NCBI RefSeq assembly: GCF_000373585.1
Contig: NZ_KB891854.1
Span: 198,003 to 262,002, forward strand
Reading direction: 5' to 3'
Length of the DNA: 64,000 bases
Origin: Streptomyces sp. MspMP-M5
Lineage (GTDB): Bacteria; Actinomycetota; Actinomycetes; Streptomycetales; Streptomycetaceae
Of this stretch, positions 1 to 7,750 are shown piece after piece. Numbering within the stretch: the first letter of the stretch is position 1; every line of letters begins with the position of its first letter. The notes under the pieces were generated by a model. That model did no database searches, was not told the DNA's origin, and saw only the letters and a program-made list of their open reading frames with translations. A program made the translations under genes and the position numbers.

Positions 1-93
<93 letters not shown>

Positions 94-241
94 CCAGTGT
101 GCGTTGTAGCGCGCGTCACCTTTTTCCGCAACCCCCTGGTGGTGACGATCGCCCGTGGCCGCGCCGCCGGCGATCGGAGATGTATACCTGGCGCCCACCG
201 TAATTCAGAGCCGGCGCTGTGCCGGGACCAGGGCCGGGGTC

Positions 242-1876
242 TCAGTCCCCGCCGGGCTTCCGGCGGCCGCCGTTGAGCCGTCGTCGGCGCAGCGATGCGG
301 CGCCGAAGCCGAGGGGGCGGGGCAGTCGGCGGGGCGTCTGCTCGGGGCCGGGGCCGCCCGGCGCGGCCGAGGGCGGCGGCGCCGTGAGCGCGGCGGCGGA
401 GGGCGTGAGCGGGGACGGCAGGGCGGGCGGGGTGCCCGGGGCATCGGGCTCCGGTGACCGTACCGCGGACGACGGCGTGGCGGATGCCGGTCGCGGGGCG
501 AGCGGGTGCGGCGGATGGGCCACCGGGGCAGCGGGCCTGACCACGTCCACGTAGGCGCGGCAGACCGGGGGCAGGCCGGTGGTGGGGACGCGTAACCCGC
601 TCATGGCGCCGTGCACGACGCGCGTGGCCAACGACGGCCGCAGTGCACCGGGACGCGGGGACGGCGGCAGCTCCGCCCCGGTGGCCAGCGCCCACGGTGC
701 CTCGACGAGACCGCCGATGACACGCTGCACCCGGCGGCCCAGCGCGGGGTCGTCCAGGCCATACCGCCGCAGCGCCGTGCGGAGCGCGGCGGCGCCGTGC
801 GCGGCGAGGGACAGGCCCTGCCCGGAGTCCGGGGTGACCGAGGCCACCGCGCCGCCGAGGGCGAGGAACCCGGAGGGCCAGCTGGGCAGTTGCTCGTAGC
901 GGTGGCGGCGGCTGGAGGTGTCGCGGGTCAGTCGTACCTCGCTCAGCGGCTCGGCGTCGGCGATGAGGTCCCCGATGGACGTGTGGATGCGGCGGGCGAA
1001 CGGCACGAAGCGGTCGGCGCGTTCGGACGGCCGCTCAGTGCCGTTGCCGCCGGTGAGGGTGACCAGCCAGCGCCCGTGCTCGATCGGGACCAGGGTCGCG
1101 GTCCGCGCGGCCGGGAGCAGGGACGCCGGCGACGCGTTGCCGCCACCGGCGGCGCCGACCGGACAGCAGTCCGAACGGGCGGTGAGCACCGGGCAGTTCT
1201 CGTATCCGGGCGGTGTACGGAAGATGCGGGTGGCACTGACGATGCCGGCGTCCCGGACGTCCTCCGGCGCGGCCGGCAGGCCGAGCGCCGCCAGCCGGTC
1301 CGGGGTGGTGGACGAGCGGCCGGTGGCGTCGACCACGAGATCGGCGTCCAGGCGGTACGTTTCACCGCTGGTGGTGTCGCGGACCCACACCCCGGTGACG
1401 TGCTCGGCGGTGCCGGTCAGCCGCTCCGCCTCCGTGCCGTCCAGGACCGACACCCCAGGGAGGGCCGGCACCTGCTCGCGCACGACCCGGTCGAGCAGAT
1501 CGCGGGAGCAGGCGAACACCTGCCGCGTACGGACCCGGCGAGCGGGCCGGCCGGGCTGCAGCGGACCGGCGGCCTCCGACGGCATCGCGAGCCGGTGGGC
1601 GCCCGCGGCCAGCCACCGTTCGACCGTGCCGGGCAGCAGGCTCTCCACGACCCGGGCGCCGTCCGACGCCAGCAGGTGGGTGTGCCGCGGCTGCGGAAGA
1701 TCCGTGCGTAACGCGGGCGTACGGGACAGCCGTTCCCGCTCGACCACGATCACGTCGGCGTACGCGGACAGTGCCGCGGCGGCGAGCATGCCCGTGAAGC
1801 CGCCGCCGAGCACCACGGCGAGGTACGGGTGCGTGAACTGGAGCCCGGCGCTGGTCGTTCGACTCGACGCGTTCAT
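242..1876 (-). CDS. FAD-dependent oxidoreductase (squalene-epoxidase/aromatic-hydroxylase-like)
   Basis: A 544-residue flavoprotein. Residues about 15-45 form a Rossmann nucleotide-binding fold with a GGGFTG glycine motif followed by VIVVERE, the acidic end of strand 2. LVVDATGRSS lies mid-protein and TPDSGQGLSLA near residue 375, at the position of the second FAD-contact motif of the PHBH/epoxidase fold. The last 90-100 residues are Pro/Ala/Arg-rich and look disordered, an unusual tail for the family. The ATG is preceded by AAAGGGA. Its start overlaps the TGA of a 90-codon upstream ORF by ATGA, which implies translational coupling. The substrate is unknown. Monooxygenase or dehydrogenase activity is inferred from the fold only. 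Confidence 0.8.
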   Translation of the reverse strand: MNASSRTTSAGLQFTHPYLAVVLGGGFTGMLAAAALSAYADVIVVERERLSRTPALRTDLPQPRHTHLLASDGARVVESLLPGTVERWLAAGAHRLAMPSEAAGPLQPGRPARRVRTRQVFACSRDLLDRVVREQVPALPGVSVLDGTEAERLTGTAEHVTGVWVRDTTSGETYRLDADLVVDATGRSSTTPDRLAALGLPAAPEDVRDAGIVSATRIFRTPPGYENCPVLTARSDCCPVGAAGGGNASPASLLPAARTATLVPIEHGRWLVTLTGGNGTERPSERADRFVPFARRIHTSIGDLIADAEPLSEVRLTRDTSSRRHRYEQLPSWPSGFLALGGAVASVTPDSGQGLSLAAHGAAALRTALRRYGLDDPALGRRVQRVIGGLVEAPWALATGAELPPSPRPGALRPSLATRVVHGAMSGLRVPTTGLPPVCRAYVDVVRPAAPVAHPPHPLAPRPASATPSSAVRSPEPDAPGTPPALPSPLTPSAAALTAPPPSAAPGGPGPEQTPRRLPRPLGFGAASLRRRRLNGGRRKPGGD

Positions 1877-2145
1877 GGGCGGTCCCTTTCTCGGCGGTGG
1901 CGCGCGAATCCCCGGCCGGGCCGGGCCGCCTCCAGAAAGGGCGGTGCGGCGTACGGCCGGGAGTGGCGGCGCGCGGCGGCGATGACGGCGTCGGCGGCGT
2001 CGGTGACCCGTGCAGTCAACGACGGCAGGGAAGCAGACGCGGTTCGCAGGATGCGCAGAGGCGCCGGCGGAAGAGGCAGAGCCCGTTGCGGGTCCCGGCA
2101 GGCCGGCGCGAACGCCGGCCTGCCGCCCCCCGATTTCCCCATCAT
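1873..2145 (-). CDS. Small basic hypothetical protein coupled to the FAD oxidoreductase
   Basis: A 90-codon ORF that begins ATGATG behind a good ribosome site (GAGGGGG, about 5 nt spacing) and ends in TGA overlapping the ATG of the FAD oxidoreductase. The product is Pro/Ala/Arg-rich with no recognised domain, and no signal peptide or membrane segment stands out. The ribosome site and ATGA overlap are the main support. In DNA this GC-rich, random open frames are common, so it may act only as a leader that couples translation. Confidence 0.4.
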   Translation of the reverse strand: MMGKSGGGRPAFAPACRDPQRALPLPPAPLRILRTASASLPSLTARVTDAADAVIAAARRHSRPYAAPPFLEAARPGRGFARHRRERDRP

Positions 2146-2599
2146 GATTCCCCCTCAGGCCGTGTCCGCCCCGGCGCGGCCCGGGCCCCGTCCTCCGCCA
2201 CTCCCCGCCCGGTTCACCGGGTGGGGCGGGCCGGCACCGCTGCCTCGCGCGCTGTGCTCTGCCCTTGGGAACGCGGCCGTCGGCTCTCGTCAACGGCGGA
2301 CACACGTCCGGATCGTAGGCGGCGTCGATCACTTCCGGTAGCCGAAGCCGAGTGAGGGATGTGTGGGAGCCACCCGCCGTATACCGCCCGGTAGATCCAC
2401 GCCAAAACGTCCCAATGGGTATGAACCGAACCGAACTTTTCTCGCGACACGAGAAAACTCCCGGGAAACCGGGGTGCCAGGGGGGCCACCGCGCCCAGAA
2501 AGTCCGAAGGGTTGGCGCGAAATGATCGGGAGGCGGCGCTCCGACCGGCGTCGTGCCTACCCTGTGCGGGCACCGCACCGGAGAATCTGAGGGAGAGTC
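2146..2599. other. Divergent intergenic region without a convincing gene
   Basis: About 450 bp between the leftward 90-codon ORF and the rightward quinone reductase. The part at 2390-2460 is clearly less GC-rich than its surroundings and contains GAACCGAACCGAAC and a perfect 8-bp inverted repeat. TACCCT near 2559 could be a -10 box for the rightward gene. Open frames crossing the region lack family resemblance and ribosome sites. Confidence 0.5.
2437..2457. promoter_or_regulatory. Candidate operator: TTTTCTCG-N5-CGAGAAAA
   Basis: A perfect inverted repeat with 8-bp arms and a CGACA spacer, in an AT-richer patch 140 bp upstream of the quinone reductase and about 290 bp upstream of the divergent 90-codon ORF. 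The length and symmetry fit a dimeric regulator. The IclR-type regulator two genes downstream is a possible binder (inference). Confidence 0.45.
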
Positions 2600-3544
2600 G
2601 TGCGCGCGATCGTGATGCGAGAATTCGGCGACCCGGACGTGCTCCGCCTGGAGGACGCCCCCGAGCCGACGCCCCGCGCCGGGCACGCGCTCGTCGACGT
2701 GAGGCTGGCGGGTGTCAACTACGCCGATGTGCACGTCCGCGGCGACACCTACCTCGCGCCGGTCGAACTGCCGTACATACCCGGCAACGAGGTCGTCGGA
2801 ACCCTCGACGGCGGCCGGCGGGTCGTCGGGCTCACCCGAGGCGGCGGCTACGCGGAACGGGCCCTGCTGCACCGCCGCGTCACCTGGGACGTGCCCGACA
2901 CCGTCGGCGACGAACAGGCGGTCGCGCTGGCCCTCCAGGGCAACAGCGCCTGGCACCTGCTCTTCACCGCGCTGCGCCTCAGCGAGGGGGAGAGCGTCGT
3001 CGTCCCGGCCGCGGCGGGCGGGGTCGGCACACTCGCCGTCCAGCTCGCGGCGCGGGCCGGCGCGAAGGTCATCGGCCTCGCCGGCTCCGAGGCCAAGCGC
3101 CGACTGGCCCTGGAACTGGGCGCGCACGCGGTCGTCGACTCCACCGCCGAGGACCTCACCGAGCGCATCCTGGACGCGGCCGGCGGCCCGGTCGACACGG
3201 CACTGGAGATGACCGGCGGCGCCACCTTCGCCCGGACCCTGGCTGCCGTCGCGCCGCGCGGCCGGCTCGCCGTCTACGGCTTCGCCGGCGGCGAGTTGGC
3301 GAACGTGTCCACCCGGGAGCTGATGGAGCGCTCCCTCACCGTCTCCGGCTTCTGGCTGCCCCAGCTCTACGCGGACCGGACGGCACTGCAGACCTCCATG
3401 CGGGCGCTGTTCGGCGCCGTCGCCGACGGCTCCCTCAGGACACTGACCGGCACCACCTACGCGCTCGGGGAGGCGGCGCGGGCCCACCGCGACCTCGCCG
3501 CCCGCACCCCGACCGGGAAACTCGCCCTCGACGTCACCCGGTGA
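2600..3544 (+). CDS. NADPH:quinone oxidoreductase / zinc-independent MDR-family dehydrogenase
   Basis: A 314-residue medium-chain dehydrogenase of the quinone-reductase branch. The N-terminal GroES-like half contains ADVHVRGDTY and PYIPGNEVVG. The C-terminal Rossmann half has AAAGGVGTLAVQLA (residues about 135-150), the AxxGxxG cofactor motif, then GAHAVVD. The cysteine/histidine zinc ligands of alcohol dehydrogenases are absent, as in quinone reductases. Length is typical. GTG at 2600 follows GAGGGAGA. A short hairpin separates it from the downstream IclR gene on the same strand. It should reduce quinones or enals with NADPH; the physiological substrate is unknown. Confidence 0.85.
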   Translation: MRAIVMREFGDPDVLRLEDAPEPTPRAGHALVDVRLAGVNYADVHVRGDTYLAPVELPYIPGNEVVGTLDGGRRVVGLTRGGGYAERALLHRRVTWDVPDTVGDEQAVALALQGNSAWHLLFTALRLSEGESVVVPAAAGGVGTLAVQLAARAGAKVIGLAGSEAKRRLALELGAHAVVDSTAEDLTERILDAAGGPVDTALEMTGGATFARTLAAVAPRGRLAVYGFAGGELANVSTRELMERSLTVSGFWLPQLYADRTALQTSMRALFGAVADGSLRTLTGTTYALGEAARAHRDLAARTPTGKLALDVTR

Positions 3545-3561
3545 CGCGGGTGCCCTCGGGG

Positions 3562-3580
3562 GCGGGGCACCGAGCCCCGC
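3562..3580. terminator. Weak hairpin between quinone reductase and IclR gene
   Basis: GCGGGGC and GCCCCGC are perfect 7-bp arms around a 5-nt loop, 18 bp past the quinone reductase stop. There is no T-tract, as is usual in this genus. It may reduce read-through into the IclR gene. Confidence 0.4.
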
Positions 3581-3631
3581 ACACGCCGTGCGCCTTCGGG
3601 CGCGGACCACTGCCAGGAGAGAGAGCACACG

Positions 3632-4513
3632 ATGGGCCAACGCACCGCAGCGTCGCAGGCCACGGCTCCGGAGGCCGCGCAGCACACCGGCCGGGCCTCC
3701 AGGAGCGCGGCCTCCGGCGGCTCCCGGACGTCCGGGTCCGGTCATGCCGAGCGGGTCTTCCTCGTCCAGACCGCCTTCGCCGAACTCGGCGGGTCCGCCC
3801 ACGGGCCCGGTGAGATCGCGGAGTTCACCGGCCTGGACGACTCCGTCGTCTACCGCATCCTGCAATCCGGCATCTACCAGCGGATCTTCGAACGGGTGGA
3901 CCGCGGCCTCTACCGGTTGCGGACCTCGGCCGCCCAGCTCGCCTTCACCGCCCTCGACCACCGCCTCGACGGTGCGCAGACGGTCCTGAGCGACCTGCGC
4001 GAGGCGACCGGCAACGGGCTGGCGTTCCTCTACATGGTCGCGCCGTTCTCCGGCGCGCAGCGGCAGTGCGTCGACATGGCCGTCGGCGACTCCGACCTCG
4101 CCGAACTGGGCATGACCCCGCGCGATGTGCTGTCCGTGACCCGCTCCCTGCGCACCGGCGCCTCTGGGCGCACCATCCTCGCCTACCTCCCCGAGGTCCT
4201 CCAGCAGCGCGTACTGGCCGAGCCCGTGCCCGAACAGGCAGGGCCCGGTGTCTACCGGGACAACGACGCGCTGCTGGCCTCCCTGGCGGAGGTCCGCGAC
4301 CTCGGCCACGCGGTCGGCTACGAGGAGTGCATGGCCGGCTGGAACTCCTGCGCCGCACCGATCATGTGGGACGGGGCCATCATGGGCGCGGTGCTGCTGC
4401 TCAAGCAGAAGACCGTGATGCCGGAGGTCCCCCGGAGCGTCATCGAGGCGACGAAGGAGGCGGCGGCCGTGCTCAGCCGCTACGGAGCCGCCCGGCCGGC
4501 CATGGAGAGCTGA
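3632..4513 (+). CDS. IclR-family transcriptional regulator
   Basis: A 293-residue protein with a low-complexity Ala/Ser/Thr-rich N-terminus of about 40 residues. A winged helix-turn-helix follows at about 45-95 (GEIAEFTGLDDSVVYRIL, then GLYRL as the wing). The remainder is the GAF-like effector domain of the IclR family, including SLRTGASGRTILAYLPE and a C-terminal SAAPIMWDG-like segment. ATG 3632 sits behind AGGAGA. It lies between the quinone reductase and a small unknown gene and may control either. The ligand cannot be told from the sequence. Confidence 0.8.
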   Translation: MGQRTAASQATAPEAAQHTGRASRSAASGGSRTSGSGHAERVFLVQTAFAELGGSAHGPGEIAEFTGLDDSVVYRILQSGIYQRIFERVDRGLYRLRTSAAQLAFTALDHRLDGAQTVLSDLREATGNGLAFLYMVAPFSGAQRQCVDMAVGDSDLAELGMTPRDVLSVTRSLRTGASGRTILAYLPEVLQQRVLAEPVPEQAGPGVYRDNDALLASLAEVRDLGHAVGYEECMAGWNSCAAPIMWDGAIMGAVLLLKQKTVMPEVPRSVIEATKEAAAVLSRYGAARPAMES

Positions 4514-4552
4514 GTCCGGATCACGGCGCAGCCCGGCCCGAAAGCTGTGCAC

Positions 4553-4575
4553 GAGGCGATTCGCCTCTCTACTGT
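4553..4575 (+). promoter_or_regulatory. Palindrome GAGGCG-att-CGCCTC next to a -10 box
   Basis: A perfect 15-bp palindrome (4553-4567) directly upstream of TACTGT (4570-4575), a plausible -10 box about 45 bp before the next start codon. An operator in this position would block or guide RNA polymerase on the promoter of the small downstream gene. The neighbouring IclR protein is the obvious candidate (inference). Confidence 0.45.
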
Positions 4576-4619
4576 GACACCACGTGCGACACCGCGCGCA
4601 CGACGGCCGAGGGGGTCCG

Positions 4620-5066
4620 ATGGAAGCAGAGTTGGTGGCGCTGGCCACGACCGGGGCGACGACGCTGGTGCAGCAGATGGCGACCGAGGGCTGGGGCGCG
4701 CTCCGCCGGCGGATGGCGGCCCTGCTCGCCCGGCGCCGCGGCGCCGACGAGGAGGAGGTCGGCCGCGAGCTGGACGAGACACACGCCGAGGTCGTCAACG
4801 CCCAGGAGGCCGGCGATGAGTTGGCGGTCCAGGACGCGGTCGGGCAGTGGCGGATCGAACTGCGGCGGCTGCTCTCCGAGGACCCGGCCGCGGCGGACGA
4901 ACTGCGCCGGCTGCTGGACGAGGTGGCGCCCCGGCGCGACCAGGGTGCCACCGTGCGGGACGTCCACAACACCGTCAGCGGCGGGGTGAACGGCATGGTG
5001 GTGCAGGCCGGCATCATCGCGAACGTCCACCCCGGTGGCCAGCCCGGCGGACCGCACTCCCGCTGA
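4620..5066 (+). CDS. Small protein with C-terminal VVQAG-type motif, unknown function
   Basis: 148 residues. The N-terminal three quarters are charged and probably helical (LRRRMAALLARRR, EEEVGRELDETHAEVV). The C-terminus carries HNTVSGGVNGMVVQAG followed by IIANVHPGG. Short xSGxxxGxVVQAGxIxGxVH-like motifs of this kind recur, as I recall, in Streptomyces multi-domain proteins with NTPase or TPR modules associated with signalling or conflict systems; that link is from memory and unverified. ATG 4620 follows GAGGGGG. A palindrome and -10 box lie 45 bp upstream. No enzymatic motif is visible, so it looks like an adaptor or interaction protein. Confidence 0.7.
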   Translation: MEAELVALATTGATTLVQQMATEGWGALRRRMAALLARRRGADEEEVGRELDETHAEVVNAQEAGDELAVQDAVGQWRIELRRLLSEDPAAADELRRLLDEVAPRRDQGATVRDVHNTVSGGVNGMVVQAGIIANVHPGGQPGGPHSR

Positions 5067-5107
5067 CCGCCGGCGCCCGACGCCCGCCGACGGGGCAGAA
5101 TGGGCGG

Positions 5108-5749
5108 GTGCGGCTCGAAGCGATCACCTGGGAACGGCTCTCCGACGCACTCGCCGCGCGCATCGACGCGCTGACCGCGCACGACGGGAGCCCCTGGCTG
5201 CGGGTGGCGGTCGACGGGGCTCCCGCCGCCGCCCCCGGCGACCTCGCCGGGCGGCTCGCCGAGGCACTGCGGCTCCGGGGGCGGGCGGTGCACATGGCCG
5301 ACACCCACGGCTTTCTGCGGCCCGCTTCGCTGCGCCTGGAGTACGGCCACGAGGACCCCTACGCCTACCACGACGAGTGGTTCGACCGGCGGGCCCTGTG
5401 GCGCGAGGTCTTCCAGCCGCTGGAACCGGGCGGCACCGGGCGGGTGCTCCCGGACCTGTGGGACCCGGAGGCCGACCGGGCGACCCGCAGCCCCTACGTG
5501 GAACTTCCGCCCGGCGGCGTGCTGTTGCTGCACGGTCCGCTGCTGCTCGGGCATTGGTTCCCCTTCGATCTCTCCGTGCACCTGAAGCTGTCGCCGGGGG
5601 CGCTCGCCCGCCGTACGCCGGAGGACCAGCGCTGGACGCTGCCGGCGTTCGCCCGCTACGAGGCCGAGACCCGGCCGGAGCAGGCGGCGGACGTCGTCGT
5701 ACGCGCCGACGATCCCCGCCGGCCGGCCTGGAGCGGAGCGACCGGCTGA
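5108..5749 (+). CDS. Uridine-kinase-like protein with degenerate P-loop
   Basis: 213 residues resembling actinobacterial proteins annotated as uridine kinases. After strand 1 (RVAVDGAPAAAPG) the Walker A Gly-Lys-Ser/Thr is missing. The conserved DTHGFLRPASLRLEYG, DPYAYHDEWFD and LPPGGVLLLHGPLLLG segments are kept. Kinase activity is therefore doubtful although the fold and substrate side look intact. GTG 5108 is chosen because the conserved sequence starts there (MRLEAITWERL). It lies 41 bp after the small unknown gene on the same strand. A damage-type promoter of opposite orientation points into its 3' end. Confidence 0.7.
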   Translation: MRLEAITWERLSDALAARIDALTAHDGSPWLRVAVDGAPAAAPGDLAGRLAEALRLRGRAVHMADTHGFLRPASLRLEYGHEDPYAYHDEWFDRRALWREVFQPLEPGGTGRVLPDLWDPEADRATRSPYVELPPGGVLLLHGPLLLGHWFPFDLSVHLKLSPGALARRTPEDQRWTLPAFARYEAETRPEQAADVVVRADDPRRPAWSGATG

Positions 5750-5832
5750 GCCGTCCGCTGAGAGGTACCTCGTGATCTTGGACATGACGGTCCTTTCCGG
5801 GCGGCCTCGGCGACCGTCCCCCGCTGTGAAAA

Positions 5833-5855
5833 ACCGTACGACCGACCACTGACAA
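5833..5855 (-). promoter_or_regulatory. Orphan RecA-independent DNA-damage promoter (RecA-NDp/PafBC type)
   Basis: Read leftward, TTGTCAGTGG-N7-TACGGT matches the actinobacterial RecA-independent damage consensus TTGTCRGTG-N8-TAnnnT exactly. The spacing is identical to the copies at ogt, uvrB and uvrC in this window. About 40 nt downstream, AAAGGA and an ATG at 5785 begin an ORF (MSKITRYLSADGS...) that runs antisense into the 3' end of the kinase-like gene without a recognisable domain. The target may be a small peptide, an antisense RNA, or a gene whose remainder was lost. Confidence 0.75.
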
Positions 5856-5921
5856 TCGACCGGAAACGCCCCAACGCGGGCCGCTGAGCAGCGTGTTCAC
5901 CGCTGCCGGTAGCGTGCGGGG

Positions 5922-6383
5922 ATGACCGCATCGTTCTACGCAGCAGATCCGCATCCGCCCCTGCCCGGCAGCCAGGGGCCCACCGCGACCGCGGAGATAC
6001 CGCCGCGCGTCGTCGGCGCCGTCGCGATGACCTACGCCCCCGACCCGGACGGCGACCCGGACCCCGGCGAGATCGTCTGGACCTGGGTCCCCTTCGAGGA
6101 GAACGACGGGCGCGGCAAGGACCGGCCGGTGCTGGTGGTGGCCCGGGAGGCGGCCGGGACGCTGCTGGCCGTGCAGCTGTCGAGCAAGCGCCACAACGAC
6201 GACCGGGACTGGGTGGCGATCGGCGCGGGCCCCTGGGACCGCGCGGGGCGCGACTCCTGGGTCGCGATGGACCGGGTGCTGCGGGTCCACCCCGACGGTA
6301 TGCGGCGGGAGGCGTGCGCGCTCGACCGGGGCCGATTCAACCTCGTCGCCAACCGGCTGCGGGAACTCCACGGCTGGCGCTGA
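5922..6383 (+). CDS. PemK/MazF-family protein, solitary
   Basis: 153 residues. The first 45 are an unconserved extension. From GEIVWTWVPFEENDGRGKDRPVLVV onward it matches the PemK/MazF barrel (GxIxxxxxP plus RPxLVV). It continues with AVQLSSKRHNDDRD and SWVAMDRVLRV, where toxins of this family place catalytic and RNA-contact residues. No antitoxin ORF lies on either side. TAGCGT (5910-5915) ends 6 nt before the ATG, which suggests a leaderless transcript. It may be an RNase domesticated from a toxin-antitoxin pair or paired with an antitoxin elsewhere. Toxicity is not shown by the sequence. Confidence 0.7.
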   Translation: MTASFYAADPHPPLPGSQGPTATAEIPPRVVGAVAMTYAPDPDGDPDPGEIVWTWVPFEENDGRGKDRPVLVVAREAAGTLLAVQLSSKRHNDDRDWVAIGAGPWDRAGRDSWVAMDRVLRVHPDGMRREACALDRGRFNLVANRLRELHGWR

Positions 6384-6393
6384 GGGGCCGCCG

Positions 6394-6414
6394 TCCCGGA
6401 CACGCCGTCCGGGA
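6394..6414. terminator. Short hairpin between convergent genes
   Basis: TCCCGGAC and GTCCGGGA are perfect 8-bp arms with a 5-nt loop, lying between the stop of the MazF-like gene (6383) and the stop of the convergent DUF1697 gene (6417). It could serve both strands. Confidence 0.5.
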
Positions 6415-6416
6415 GA

Positions 6417-6959
6417 TCAGGCGTCGGCCAGCGCCAGCAGCGTGGTGACGGTGTTCCAGTTGCGGGCGGTGGCCGTCACGCCGAGCCGGGCGCGGCCGAC
6501 CGCCTCGGCGAGCCTGGAGCGCCCGACGCCCTGCGGGCACCACAGATACAGCTCGCGGCCGAGCAGCCGGAACCGGTCCGGCGCGTACGCCGCCTCGTCG
6601 AGCGCGTCCAGGCCCGCGGTGTCCGCCGGCGCCTCGGCCAGGAACGTCACATGCAGCGTCCTGGGCTCCGGCACGGCGGCCGGGAACGGGTTCCCGGCGA
6701 CGGTGGCGGCCAGCTCGTCGCGGGTCCGTACGAGCACCGGTACCGTCAGGCCCAGCTCGGCCGCGATCCGCTCCTCGAACCGCCGGGCGGTCTCCTGCGG
6801 CGGCACCCCCGGATCGGCGAAGACGATGTTGCCCGTCTGCAGGAGGACGGAGACGTCGGACAGCCCCAGGGAACGGGCCAGCTCCAACTGGTGGGCCTTG
6901 GGGAAGCGGTTGTGGCCCCCGACGTTGATGCCGCGGAGCAGGGCGATCTGACGGGACAT
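6417..6959 (-). CDS. DUF1697 domain-containing protein
   Basis: 180 residues covering one complete DUF1697 domain. It begins MSRQIALLRGINVGGHNR, the hallmark of the family. VLLQTGNIVF follows at about residue 45, and RNWNTVTTLLAL closes the C-terminus. The function of the family is unknown; it is a common cytosolic actinobacterial protein. ATG 6959 is the only start that keeps the conserved N-terminus, with GAAGGG upstream. The ogt gene lies about 100 bp upstream on the same strand and may be co-transcribed. Confidence 0.85.
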   Translation of the reverse strand: MSRQIALLRGINVGGHNRFPKAHQLELARSLGLSDVSVLLQTGNIVFADPGVPPQETARRFEERIAAELGLTVPVLVRTRDELAATVAGNPFPAAVPEPRTLHVTFLAEAPADTAGLDALDEAAYAPDRFRLLGRELYLWCPQGVGRSRLAEAVGRARLGVTATARNWNTVTTLLALADA

Positions 6960-7059
6960 GCGCGGCCCTTCATGGACGGTGCCGGCCGGCGGGACGGAGC
7001 CGCGGCGACAGGGACGGGGAACGGACGGGACACGACCGGGGGCGGAGCGACCGCGGTGC

Positions 7060-7659
7060 TCAGAACAGGGGAGCGGGCAGCACGCCCTCCAGGGCCAGCA
7101 GCAGCCGCTTGGCCTCCAGGCCGCCGCCGAAGCCGCCGATCCCGCCGTCGCTGGCCACGACCCGGTGGCAGGGCACGACCACGGGGAGCGGGTTGGAGCC
7201 CATCGCGGCGCCCACCGCGCGGGCCGCGCCCGGCTCCCCGACCCGGTCGGCGAGGTCCTGATAGCCGACCACGCTGCCGTACGGGACGTCGTCGGCCAGC
7301 GCGTGCAGCACCCGGGCGTTGAAGCCCCCGGACAGGGACCAGTCCAGGGGGACGGTGAAGCTCCGCAGCTCACCGGAGAAATAGCGGGACAGCTCGGCGG
7401 CGGCCGTCGCCAGATGAGGTGTCTCCGGGACCGGCGGCCCGCCGAAGGCGCCCTCCAGACGGGCCAGTGCCCGCCGGGTCACCCGCTCACCGGCGTGGAA
7501 GACGACCTGTACCAGGCCCTCCCCGGTCGCCGCGAGCAGCAGTGGGCCGATCGGGGTATCGATGCGCCTCCAGGCCCAGTCGCGGCGGGTCGGGCGGGCC
7601 GCCTCCGGGGCGGCGTCCGGCGCCGGGGCCGACTCTGGGCCGTGCTCTGCGTTCGTCAC
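7060..7659 (-). CDS. ogt: Methylated-DNA--[protein]-cysteine S-methyltransferase
   Basis: 199 residues. The C-terminal half has the strictly conserved PCHRV active site inside PLPVVVPCHRVVASDG; its cysteine accepts methyl groups from O6-methylguanine in a suicide reaction. Upstream VPYGSVVGYQDLADRVG is the DNA-binding helix-turn-helix. The N-terminal 40 residues are a low-complexity extension. GTG 7659 is favoured because a damage-type promoter ends 6 bp upstream, giving a leaderless mRNA. The promoter puts direct reversal repair under the same control as uvrB and uvrC. Confidence 0.9.
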   Translation of the reverse strand: MTNAEHGPESAPAPDAAPEAARPTRRDWAWRRIDTPIGPLLLAATGEGLVQVVFHAGERVTRRALARLEGAFGGPPVPETPHLATAAAELSRYFSGELRSFTVPLDWSLSGGFNARVLHALADDVPYGSVVGYQDLADRVGEPGAARAVGAAMGSNPLPVVVPCHRVVASDGGIGGFGGGLEAKRLLLALEGVLPAPLF

Positions 7660-7665
7660 GTGTCC

Positions 7666-7688
7666 AGCGTAGGACGGGCCACTGACAA
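7666..7688 (-). promoter_or_regulatory. DNA-damage promoter of ogt (RecA-NDp/PafBC type)
   Basis: On the minus strand TTGTCAGTGG-N7-TACGCT matches the RecA-independent damage consensus. The -10 box ends 6 nt before the GTG of ogt, so transcription should begin at or within a base of the start codon. Confidence 0.8.
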
Positions 7689-7750
7689 CGTGGCGGGCAG
7701 CGGGCCACGGCCCCGCCGGACCCGCTCCTCGCCCGCAGTGCCGGGGGTGG

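Noticed and set aside
2214..2573. A 119-codon minus-strand frame in the gap before the quinone reductase
   Set aside because: No ribosome site or recognisable domain, and it overlaps the candidate operator and promoter.
242..5785. A very long continuous open frame (over 1800 codons) on the minus strand
   Set aside because: Only its last 544 codons encode a recognisable protein. The rest is antisense to well-supported genes and stays open because of GC-rich codon bias.
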